The notes under the pieces: generated by a model
What the model saw: the letters and a program-made list of their open reading frames with translations, nothing else
Databases searched by the model: none
What the model was told of the DNA's origin: nothing
Shown: positions 56,422-64,000 of the stretch, piece by piece
Layout: each line of letters starts with the position of its first letter
Position numbering within the stretch: the first letter of the stretch is position 1
Translations under genes and position numbers: made by a program
From: Tenrec ecaudatus
Lineage: Eukaryota; Chordata; Mammalia; Afrosoricida; Tenrecidae
NCBI RefSeq assembly: GCF_050624435.1
Contig: NC_134530.1
Coordinates: 144,686,721 to 144,750,720, forward strand
Length of the DNA stretch: 64,000 nucleotides
Direction of reading: 5' to 3'

Positions 56422-59293
56422 GAAGACTGCGGGGAGGGAGCCTTTGCCGCGGCGGAGTCCAAGATGGCGGCGTGCGGTTCCGCTGTGTGAAACGAGCGCG
56501 GGTCGGCGGGTTAGCAAGCTCCGCGGAGACGACCTCCGGCGGCCCGCAACGATGAAGGGGAAAGAGCGCTCGCCGGTCAAGGCCAAACGCTCCCGAGGTG
56601 GTGAGGACTCGACTTCCCGCGGGGAGCGGAGCAAAAAGTTAGGTGGCTCCGGGGGCAGCAATGGGAGCAGCAGCGGAAAGGCGGAGAGCGGCGGTGGGTC
56701 GCGGCGGAGCCTGCACCTGGACAAGTCCAGCAGTCGAGGTGGCAGCCGCGAGTACGACACTGGTGGGGGCAGCTCCAGCAGCCGCCTGCACAGTTACAGC
56801 TCCCCAAGCACCAAAAATTCCTCGGGCGGGGGCGAGTCGCGCAGCAGCTCTCGGGGTGGAGGCGGAGAGTCACGTTCCTCGGGGGCCGCCTCTTCGGCTC
56901 CGGGCGGCGGGGACAGCGGGGAGTACAAGACCCTGAAGATAAGCGAGTTGGGGTCCCAGCTGAGCGACGAAGCGGTGGAGGACGGACTGTTCCACGAGTT
57001 CAAACGCTTCGGTGACGTGAGTGTCAAAATCAGTCATCTCTCGGGCTCTGGCAGCGGGGATGAGCGGGTAGCCTTTGTGAACTTCCGGCGGGCAGAGGAC
57101 GCGCGGGCGGCCAAGCATGCCAGAGGCCGCCTGGTGCTCTACGACCGGCCTCTGAAGATCGAGGCTGTGTATGTGAGCCGGCGCCGCAGCCGCTCCCCTT
57201 TAGACAAAGATTCCTACCCGCCGTCCGCCAGCGTGGTGGGGTCCTCGGTAGGGGGCCACCGGCATCCGCCTGGAGGCGGTGGAGGCCAGAGATCACTTTC
57301 TCCTGGAGGCGCCGCCTTGGGATACAGAGACTACCGCCTGCAGCAATTGGCTCTTGGCCGTCTGCCCCCGCCGCCCCCTCCTCCACTGCCCCGCGAGCTG
57401 GAGAGAGACCGAGATTATTCATTCTATGATAGAGTGCGTCCCGCGTACAGTCTTGAACCAAGGGTGGGAGCTGGAGCCGGTGCTGCTCCTTTCAGAGAAG
57501 TGGACGAGATTTCCCCAGAGGATGATCAGCGAGCTAATCGGACGCTTTTCTTGGGCAACCTAGACATCACTGTGACAGAGAGTGATCTGAGAAGGGCTTT
57601 TGATCGCTTTGGAGTCATCACAGAAGTAGACATTAAACGCCCTTCACGTGGTCAAACCAGTACCTATGGCTTCCTCAAATTTGAGAACCTGGACATGTCT
57701 AACCGAGCCAAACTAGCAATGTCTGGCAAAATTATAATTCGGAATCCTATCAAAATTGGTTATGGTAAAGCTACGCCCACTACTCGCCTCTGGGTAGGTG
57801 GCCTGGGACCTTGGGTGCCTCTTGCTGCCCTGGCACGAGAGTTTGACCGATTTGGCACCATTCGCACTATAGATTACCGCAAAGGTGACAGTTGGGCATA
57901 TATCCAGTATGAAAGCTTAGATGCAGCTCATGCTGCATGGACCCATATGCGGGGCTTCCCACTTGGTGGCCCAGATCGTCGCCTTAGAGTAGACTTTGCA
58001 GACACAGAACATCGTTACCAGCAACAATATCTGCAACCTCTGCCTCTGACTCATTATGAACTGGTGACGGATGCATTTGCACATCGGGCACCTGACCCTT
58101 TGAGGGATGCTCGGGATAGGACACCACCTTTACTATACAGAGATCGGGATAGGGACCTTTATCCTGACTCTGATTGGGTGCCACCCCCACCCCCAGTCAG
58201 AGAGCGCAGTACTCGGACTGCAGCTACTGCTGTGCCTGCTTATGAGACACTGGATAGCTTGGACCGAAGGCGGGATGGCTGGTCCTTGGATCGAGACAGA
58301 GGTGATAGAGATCTTCCCAGCAGCAGAGACCAGCCTAGGAAGCGAAGGCTGCCTGATGAGAGTGGGGGAAGACATCTGGATAGGTCCCCTGAGAGTGACC
58401 GTCCTCGAAAACGGCACTGCGTACCTTCTCCCGACCGCAGTCCAGAATTGAGCAGTAGCCGGGATCGCTATAACAGCGACAATGATCGTTCTTCTCGTCT
58501 TCTCTTGGATTCAAGGCCTTCTCCAATCATAGACAGACGAGGTAGTTTGGAGAAGAACCAAGGTGACAAGCGAGACCGTAAAAACTCTGCATCAACTGAA
58601 CGTGATAGAAAGCACCGGACAGCTGCTCCCACTGAGGGAAAGAGCCCTCTGAAAAAAGAAGACCGATCTGAGGGGAGTGCACCTAGCACCAGCACTACTT
58701 CACTGAAGCTGAAGCCTCCTTCTCAGAAACAAGATGGTGGCACAGCCCCTGCAGCTGCAGCCTCTCCCAAACTCTGTTTGGCCTGGCAAGGCATGCTTCT
58801 ACTGAAGAACAGCAACTTTCCTTCCAACATGCATCTGTTGCAGGGTGACCTCCAAGTGGCTAGTAGTCTTCTTGTGGAGGGCACAACTGGAGGCAAAGTG
58901 GCCCAGCTCAAGATCACTCAGCGTCTCCGTCTGGACCAGCCCAAGTTGGATGAAGTAACTCGGCGCATCAAAGTGGCAGGGCCCAATGGTTATGCCATTC
59001 TTCTGGCTGTGCCTGGAAGTTCTGACAGCCGGTCCTCCTCTTCAGCCACATCAGACACTGCCACTTCTACTCAGAGGCCACTTAGGAACCTTGTGTCCTA
59101 TTTAAAGCAAAAGCAGGCCGCTGGTGTCATCAGCCTCCCCGTGGGGGGCAATAAAGACAAGGAGAACTCCGGGGTTCTTCATGCGTTCCCACCCTGTGAG
59201 TTCTCCCAGCAGTTCCTGGATACCCCCGCCAAGGCACTGGCCAAATCTGAAGAAGATTACCTGGTCATGATCATTGTTCGTGGTGCGTCCTAA
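56420..59293 (+). CDS. RBM15: RNA-binding protein 15, exon 1 / 957-aa read-through form
   Basis: RBM15 is a nuclear Spen-family protein. It directs the WTAP-VIRMA-METTL3/14 m6A writer to RNAs including XIST, and acts in splicing and mRNA export. Seen in order: a basic Ser/Gly-rich N-terminus (to ~165), RRM1 (~170-252), a Pro/Gly linker with LPPPPPPPLP, RRM2 (~374-450: LFLGNL, YGFLKF), RRM3 (~455-528: LWVGGL, WAYIQY), an Arg/Asp/Ser-rich region with RKRR and RPRKRH nuclear-localisation motifs, and the SPOC domain (~783-954). 56420 is the earliest start, since an in-frame TGA lies at 56414-56416. Its context is poor; the ATG at 56552 (Met45, MKGKERSPVK) has A at -3. Splicing would leave after the first base of codon 955 (59282|GTGCGT). 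Unspliced, it ends GAS-stop. The 954 codons equal the human exon as I recall it. Confidence 0.97.
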   Translation: MKTAGREPLPRRSPRWRRAVPLCETSAGRRVSKLRGDDLRRPATMKGKERSPVKAKRSRGGEDSTSRGERSKKLGGSGGSNGSSSGKAESGGGSRRSLHLDKSSSRGGSREYDTGGGSSSSRLHSYSSPSTKNSSGGGESRSSSRGGGGESRSSGAASSAPGGGDSGEYKTLKISELGSQLSDEAVEDGLFHEFKRFGDVSVKISHLSGSGSGDERVAFVNFRRAEDARAAKHARGRLVLYDRPLKIEAVYVSRRRSRSPLDKDSYPPSASVVGSSVGGHRHPPGGGGGQRSLSPGGAALGYRDYRLQQLALGRLPPPPPPPLPRELERDRDYSFYDRVRPAYSLEPRVGAGAGAAPFREVDEISPEDDQRANRTLFLGNLDITVTESDLRRAFDRFGVITEVDIKRPSRGQTSTYGFLKFENLDMSNRAKLAMSGKIIIRNPIKIGYGKATPTTRLWVGGLGPWVPLAALAREFDRFGTIRTIDYRKGDSWAYIQYESLDAAHAAWTHMRGFPLGGPDRRLRVDFADTEHRYQQQYLQPLPLTHYELVTDAFAHRAPDPLRDARDRTPPLLYRDRDRDLYPDSDWVPPPPPVRERSTRTAATAVPAYETLDSLDRRRDGWSLDRDRGDRDLPSSRDQPRKRRLPDESGGRHLDRSPESDRPRKRHCVPSPDRSPELSSSRDRYNSDNDRSSRLLLDSRPSPIIDRRGSLEKNQGDKRDRKNSASTERDRKHRTAAPTEGKSPLKKEDRSEGSAPSTSTTSLKLKPPSQKQDGGTAPAAAASPKLCLAWQGMLLLKNSNFPSNMHLLQGDLQVASSLLVEGTTGGKVAQLKITQRLRLDQPKLDEVTRRIKVAGPNGYAILLAVPGSSDSRSSSSATSDTATSTQRPLRNLVSYLKQKQAAGVISLPVGGNKDKENSGVLHAFPPCEFSQQFLDTPAKALAKSEEDYLVMIIVRGAS
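56459..56472 (+). promoter_or_regulatory. RBM15: YY1-type element CCAAGATGGCGGCG
   Basis: It matches the extended YY1 motif (AAGATGGCGGC) almost perfectly. In TATA-less promoters this motif usually lies just downstream of the transcription start, in the 5' UTR. Here it lies 39 bases downstream of the first in-frame ATG, which suggests that many transcripts start close to or after that ATG. Confidence 0.7.
56464..56490 (+). CDS. Overlapping small uORF (MAACGSAV)
   Basis: The ATG inside the YY1 element has an ideal initiation context (A at -3, G at +4). It opens an 8-codon frame ending in TGA at 56488-56490, shifted relative to RBM15. Ribosomes starting here would terminate 61 bases before the ATG at 56552 and could reinitiate there. 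It is an inferred regulatory uORF, not a proven product. Confidence 0.45.
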   Translation: MAACGSAV

Positions 59294-59435
59294 AGTCCAT
59301 GTATAACTTGTATTTACTGCTTTGACATGATTCCTGTTTTGTGATCTGTGTAATGGGATACAACATCAGAGGCAGTTTTCTTTCTGATTAGTTGTTTAGC
59401 CATAGCCTTTTCTTTTTTATACTTTTATAAATCTC

Positions 59436-59441
59436 AATAAA
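59436..59441 (+). terminator. RBM15: Intronic poly(A) signal AATAAA
   Basis: AATAAA 143 bases after the read-through stop codon, in 'ctcaataaaatag'. It could end a short 957-aa mRNA with a 3' UTR of about 170 bases. The downstream GT-rich element is weak ('tttagtgaaaggg'). Confidence 0.5.
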
Positions 59442-62410
59442 ATAGAAGCCAGGACAGTTTAGTGAAAGGGATGCCCTGAAGGTAGCAGGCAGATGGATTT
59501 GCTTTAACTTGAGTTACTATTGTTTAACATTTTGTTTCCATTTTTTTCCTTCTGAGTTTTGTTTTATAACCTTGAGTTTTAGAAAAAAATTCTCAAAAGT
59601 TACAAAATTGTTGATAAGAGAATTTGGAGAAAAGGGATCTAAAAGATCCTAATTATTGATTCGTATTTAGGTAAATAATTCCTGAGCCAGAAATATTTTT
59701 TTTTGTAGACTAAAATCTGATCAGGGTCTCAAAAGTACATGCTCATATTTGTGTAGCAGTGCAGTTAATCAGGTATTTTGTAATTCTCTTAAAATACACA
59801 AATAGATTCCCAGATAATTTGCCTTAACATGCCTTTTTATCATCAGTTCTTGACTTCTACTGTATCCCATGTATGCACTTTTGGTTTGTAGCTATAACTG
59901 CTCAGTAAAAATTTGAGGACTGTGTTACAAACCATTTACGTATGTCTTATGCTTAACACTAGTATGCAAGAAGTGAGTAGGTGCTTTTAAGAATTTTTCA
60001 GTCAGTTATTGGTGTGGTGATGTTTTTACTTTTTCAGAGAGGTGTAGCAGGTACAGTTCTAATTGTGCATAATTCAAAAATAAGTGTTCTAAGATAATTT
60101 TTGGTTTTTATATTCATTCAAATGTCTGGTTTCAATAATAGAAAGAATAGGTGTCTGCAGGCTCATAATGCATATATCCCCACACCCCCAGATTCCTCCT
60201 AGAGGGCATTTATCAGCCATATCTGGATCACAGAATCTTTAAAGTTATAAAAATGCCTTTGATGAACTCTTATTTTGCTTTCTTGTTCATATTTTAAAAG
60301 TCGTGGTGACATTACAGTGTTGAAAAAATTTTAAATATCTGAAATTTCATGCTTAATATTTTCATTGGGGTCCAGCCATAGAAAATGGAAATGACTATAG
60401 GAAACCCATTTTTTAAAATAATTATTACATTATTTCCCCCTGATGCTTGGAAAGCATTATACTAATGCAAAGCAATTTATCCTCACAATTTTTTTTTGCC
60501 CCCGAACTGAGGAGTATACCAATTTATGGGCCTAAACAGGGGCTTTTGCTGCTTAATCGTTAGTAGATCCATTTTTGTTTTTTTCCTATCTTTCCAACTC
60601 TTCTCATAGTTTCTCAGACCACTCCACTGACCCTGATTTAAATGCTGAGTACTTCCCCTAAGGCCTTTGCTATTTAATTATAACTAGAAACCTTAGGACC
60701 TCCTGGATCATGTCATGTTTCTATTCTGTGAATGTGACTACTTAAAAGCCTGGCAGAATTCAACTGTTTTCTTTCTATTATCAAAGCTGGTAGTTTTGAA
60801 ATAGCACCAATAATAACCCAGGGAAGTGTCATGTAATTTATTTATTTTTTTCATTTATGACAGGTGTCTAAAATGCATGTCAGCACGAACGCTTCATCAC
60901 TGCAGTGTCATCCTTTTTGGTTTTCACTTTGCATTTGTAAATGTTTTATTTTTTAAGGTTGGAAGTTTTTGTTTTTAAACTGGAAAAACTAGCCTTTTAA
61001 AGAGAAAGGAAGTACTCCCAGCTATGAGCACACAGATCCTTGGTGTCCCTCTAGGGAAAATACCTGAAGTTCCACAATTCTATTTTGGGTGCTTTTTGCT
61101 TTCAAAAAAGCAGTGCTTGGCCACAATCTTAATACAGAATTGACACCTATTCAGAGACTAATGCGTTTATGGAATCTTCATACGCCAAGTCAAAATACAA
61201 TTTGTGGTTGGACACTTTTTTCCAGTTTAAATAGTCTAGCTATTAACTTCTGAATATCTTGATAAGACTTGATAAGATCAAATGATCTAGCTCTTTTCGG
61301 TAGTGAAAGTCCATTACATCTAATTTTACTATAATCCAAAGTTTGTTTGTTTTTCCCCATCTCCTTTTTTTTTATTGAGGTGATATGAAGACATCCAAGA
61401 GTACTGTGGTATTTGTTCCATATTTGAATCCTTCCTTGGCATCACTGCTTTTGTTGATCTGGGCAATTTGTGCTTTGGTATTTTTGAAACTGGTGTGATG
61501 TCACTATCATATGTATGTATTACAAGTAACGAATGTGTTCAATTTGTGCTTAAAGAGTACCATCATTTAGATGAATATTTGCATTGCCCATTTTGTTGTG
61601 CAGATTTATAATACACATAAACTGTCTGTTTAAACCTTCAGGATTGGATTGAAAGTAAAATTCCAAACTCTGTCTCATCCCAATATTCGTTATCCAGAAT
61701 ATCATAATTCTAACACTGGATACTCTTTGTAACAATCATACTTTTCCTTTTTTTTCCCCCTTCATACTGGTTTAGTGTTGATGGTTTTTCTGGAGGTCAA
61801 ATACATGGAAAGAAATTTTCAATATGTCACTTAATGGTTTATTGAGTATTAAAGGTAAAAATGCCAAGTTAAGGCTTTTAGATGACTTCCAAAATTATGA
61901 AAAATTAAGGAATTATTCCGCTCCTAGCCAATTTTGATTTGTTTTCATTGTAACTTAAGATTCCTATTGAATTTTCCAACAAAATATAACATATTTTAGG
62001 ATTGACTTTCAACTACGATTTTCCTTTTAAGAATTACATCTTAAAATGTACATCCTCTGGCTGTCATGTTTTGAAAAGTAATACATTCTGGCAGGCCCTT
62101 CTAGATTGCATGAGGTACAGTTCAAAATAAGGTGTTCGGTTGTTTCAGTCAGAGTTAGACATCTGTTAGATTTAAGACTTCTTTATGAGCAGATTTTCAC
62201 TGACAATGTTGATAATTTTACGTCTGCTTTCTTAAGGCAGCCAGAGCGCTTATGCAAGGACAGCTTGAACTGTAGTTTGGGCCCATACAGGAGCCATTCA
62301 CCTGCAGTAGTAGGAGAGCCTCTTGAGAGGAGGCCTTCGTGACTGACCTTTTATGTGAAAAATGAATTTTTAGGCAACACTTGTGGTCATTTTTTCCCCG
62401 TCTTGACCAG

Positions 62411-62506
62411 TGTTTGGTTTTGAGATAAGAGATAGTAGATATGAGAGCATACGGACAAGTGGCACTTAACCCTGCTAGCGTTCTTCTGAAAGGGAGAACA
62501 TTCAAG
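62411..62506 (+). CDS. RBM15: Candidate alternative 3' exon of RBM15
   Basis: A good acceptor (cattttttccccgtcttgaccag) precedes 'tgtttggttttgagataag..'. Joined to the last base of exon 1, it adds V-FGFEIRDSRYESIRTSGT and a TAA at 62467-62469. As I recall it, a human RBM15 isoform ends GFGFQIGVRYENKKR.., so FGF.I...RYE and the position fit an orthologous exon with a three-base gain. The human tail continues further (ending ..LTLL), and 'ggcacttaaccctgct' here still resembles its coding DNA but is out of frame or after the stop. AAG|GTAG at 62506/62507 could be its donor. Predicted product 973 aa. Confidence 0.6.
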
Positions 62507-62741
62507 GTAGCCCCAGTGAACTACTAAGCTTAATGAAAAGATGTATGATTTAAATGGAGTTGGAAAGTAATAGTCCTGAAGTGTTCTTTGGCTATCTTAC
62601 AATTGTGTGTTTTCTTAAAAGTAACAGATACTGTGTCCTTTGGTAACACCATTGAAGGTGGAATCTTAAATGGCTTTTTATTTTGCTCCTCTTTATGAGG
62701 GTGGAGTCATCTTTATTGCTCCATGTAAATTATAGAATTAA

Positions 62742-62747
62742 AATAAA
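62742..62747 (+). terminator. RBM15: Poly(A) signal AATAAA in the intron
   Basis: AATAAA in 'aattaaaataaaggtgataaagg'. It may serve a long read-through or alternative-exon transcript. Evidence is only the hexamer. Confidence 0.4.
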
Positions 62748-63169
62748 GGTGATAAAGGCTTGACTGGAATCCACCTTTTCATAGTTTCACAAGATTATAT
62801 TTGGGCTACATTGATAAAAACCAATGAAATATTATAAACTCATTCCTTTCTGGATTTTTTTTTTTGTTTTGGACATATTTTACTTAGTTAAGTATAAAAG
62901 ATGTTGTCAGTCCTATAATCTTTATTAATCTTAGTCATTTAAAAAATACAATCCCTATTCTACTTGTTATGTGTCTCTTCATACAGTAAATTCATCAAAG
63001 TTTGTGCCAGTGGGTATTATTGGTGCTCTTTAAAGTAAAGGTGGACTATCCAGGAAGGTCTTGTTAATGTTATGTTACTCTATAATGGCGTAGGGGAAAA
63101 AATATATATATATATTTTTTAATATTGTGAGCATTTGTACTGAATAACCTTTTTTTCCCCCCCCGCAAG

Positions 63170-63215
63170 CAAAACTGGTGAACAGCGGATGAAGATACGG
63201 AATTCAAAGCTCTAA
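63170..63215 (+). CDS. RBM15: RBM15 terminal coding exon (apparent 1-base frameshift)
   Basis: After a pyrimidine tract (t8c8) and GCAAG, the sequence reads CAAAACTGGTGAACAGCGG.., spliced to codon 955 as ..VR-AKLVNSG and TGA at 63190-63192. The human C-terminus, as I recall it, is AKLVEQRMKIRNSKL. Shifting the frame by one base after CTGGT gives EQRMKIRNSKL and TAA at 63213-63215, with the last eight codons intact. So one base seems missing between GGT and GAAC. The acceptor AAG rather than CAG is also weak. Predicted product 961 aa if the sequence is correct. Confidence 0.8.
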
Positions 63216-63514
63216 TGGACCTTTTGGAAGAGAAGTTGTGGCTTATGTGGAGTTTACATGGCCTCTTGATGGAAGACAGCTAATCTGTTTAGTATTTGTG
63301 CATTTTACTAAAATGGCAGCTTAAAGTTGTGTATCTGCTATTGTGATGCCAATGCCGGTGTTTTAAGTGGAAAAAAAATGACCTCTTTGCTTTGTGCTGT
63401 GTACACAAGATTTCTGGAAAAGTAAAGAAAAAACCCTTTTTATGGCTCACACAGCTTAAAAGTAGCTGTCACTCAAACATGCGCTCACAGTTGAGCTGCT
63501 TTTGTTTTATTCTA

Positions 63515-63520
63515 AATAAA
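63515..63520 (+). terminator. RBM15: Distal poly(A) signal of RBM15
   Basis: AATAAA in 'tctaaataaattgtttcttttgagg', 300 bases after the terminal exon stop, with T/G-rich sequence following. It is the likely 3' end of the exon 1-exon 2 mRNA, with a 3' UTR of about 330 bases. Confidence 0.75.
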
Positions 63521-63540
63521 TTGTTTCTTTTGAGGAAAAT

Positions 63541-64000
63541 GTTTTTCTGCCTGGAAGTGAATTGACGGCAAACCTTTGACCCCTTTGTTTGCAGCTGAGG
63601 GGGTCCGTGCTGCTGCTCAGATCTTGTGTGTCGTGAGCAAGAAGCAGGGAGACCATCAATTTCACTCTGACTCACGGTGTGTCGATTCTGGAGGATCACT
63701 AGTGTTACTGTGACCCCCTTTGTTTGCGGTGAAGGGGATTGTTTGCTTCTCGGTCCTCAACTTGATGAGGAAATGGTGCTGTTTGCTGGCATGCAAGAAG
63801 CCGGGGCAAGCACCCTAAGCCTCACCACAGTGCACAAGTCGGGGGCTTTGCTGGTTTGAAGAGCTGGAGTTGCCGAAATTTAAGTTTGATTTATTTTGTT
63901 CACCCATCACGTTTGGCCTTAGTTCCATTTTTAATTTGAAGAAAAGTGTGAAATTGCTTTATCTTGCACTTAACATTTGAACCAAATTGCCAAAAAGAAA
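63541..64000. other. Downstream flank of RBM15, unassigned
   Basis: No gene is recognised. Two imperfect direct repeats of about 25 bp are present: '..gacccctttgtttgcagctgaggggg' (63579-63605) and '..gaccccctttgtttgcggtgaagggg' (63711-63737). Confidence 0.5.

Larger units (their letters stand above)
55280..57500. promoter_or_regulatory. RBM15: CpG island of RBM15
   Basis: CpG-dense and GC-rich from about 55280 through the first half of RBM15 exon 1, in strong contrast with the CpG-poor flanks. It includes a GGGGCGGGG Sp1-type box at 55321-55329 and lacks a TATA box near the gene start. This is the usual architecture of a broadly expressed gene. Boundaries are by eye. Confidence 0.85.
59283..63169 (+). 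other. RBM15: RBM15 intron 1
   Basis: 3,887 bases from GTGCGT to ..TTTTTTTTCCCCCCCCGCAAG. It is AT-rich. I recognise no SINE, RTE or L1 in it, in strong contrast to the upstream desert. It carries the stop of the read-through form (59291-59293), poly(A) signals and an alternative exon. Just before the acceptor is a palindromic AT run (63101-63123). The intron is known in human to be partly retained or alternatively spliced; here that is inferred. Confidence 0.8.

Noticed and set aside
56577-58695. Antisense and out-of-phase open frames over RBM15 exon 1
   Set aside because: They shadow the 957-codon RBM15 frame, which has recognisable RRM and SPOC domains throughout.
63579-63737. Two ~25-bp similar blocks downstream of RBM15 as a possible regulatory repeat
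   Set aside because: Short and imperfect; a chance or old duplication cannot be excluded, so it is only mentioned in the flank entry.

Overview
This is a mammalian nuclear genome window. The repeats point to Afrotheria. There are many tRNA-derived AfroSINE-type elements (the minus-strand copies open with AAACTCACTGCC, the plus-strand copies with GCCCTGGTGGC). There are several copies of an RTE (BovB-like) LINE with the tail ..GGCACCTAACAACAACA. There are also several recent L1 3' ends of one family ending ..GAGTTGTATGAGCCCCAATAAAATG. The form of the SINE and of the L1 3' UTR suggests a tenrec (for example Echinops). That species call rests on recall of repeat families, not on a search.

Only one functional protein-coding gene is visible: RBM15, on the + strand at about 56.4-63.5 kb. 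It encodes an RRM/SPOC (Spen family) RNA-binding protein of the nuclear m6A methylation and RNA-processing machinery. A large first exon (954 complete codons, 56420-59282) lies in a CpG island. A 3.9-kb intron without recognisable transposons follows, and a tiny terminal coding exon sits at 63170. Three 3' ends seem possible: read-through into the intron (957 aa, ..VRGAS), a diverged alternative exon at 62411, and the distal exon at 63170. The distal exon appears to carry a one-base frameshift relative to the known mammalian C-terminus. The promoter has seven CCAAT boxes, a TCTCGCGAGA palindrome and a YY1-type AAGATGGCGGC element that contains its own strong-context ATG.

The other ~55 kb (1-55 kb) is a gene desert upstream of RBM15. 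It holds a dead processed GAPDH copy at 32.0-33.3 kb with a perfect 16-bp target-site duplication, and a dense record of nested transposons. These include an L1 with 5' inversion and a probable 3' transduction inside a SINE (13.4-15.4 kb), an RTE interrupted by a 1.1-kb unclassified insertion (16.3-20.4 kb), an RTE broken by a mariner and by a solo LTR (37.5-40.0 kb), an LTR carrying an L1 (40.6-41.3 kb), an RTE split by LTR-like DNA (45.4-48.5 kb), and a 1.5-kb L1 with intact 14-bp duplications (49.6-51.1 kb). Older mammal-wide MIR and L2 copies and MaLR-like LTRs fill part of the remainder. Long stretches have no feature I can name, and I found no convincing coding exon in them.

I saw no tRNA or rRNA gene, no CRISPR array and no bacterial or viral gene cluster. 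The most interesting material is the structure of the RBM15 ends (start choice, alternative 3' exons, frameshift) and the insertion histories that can be read from target-site duplications.
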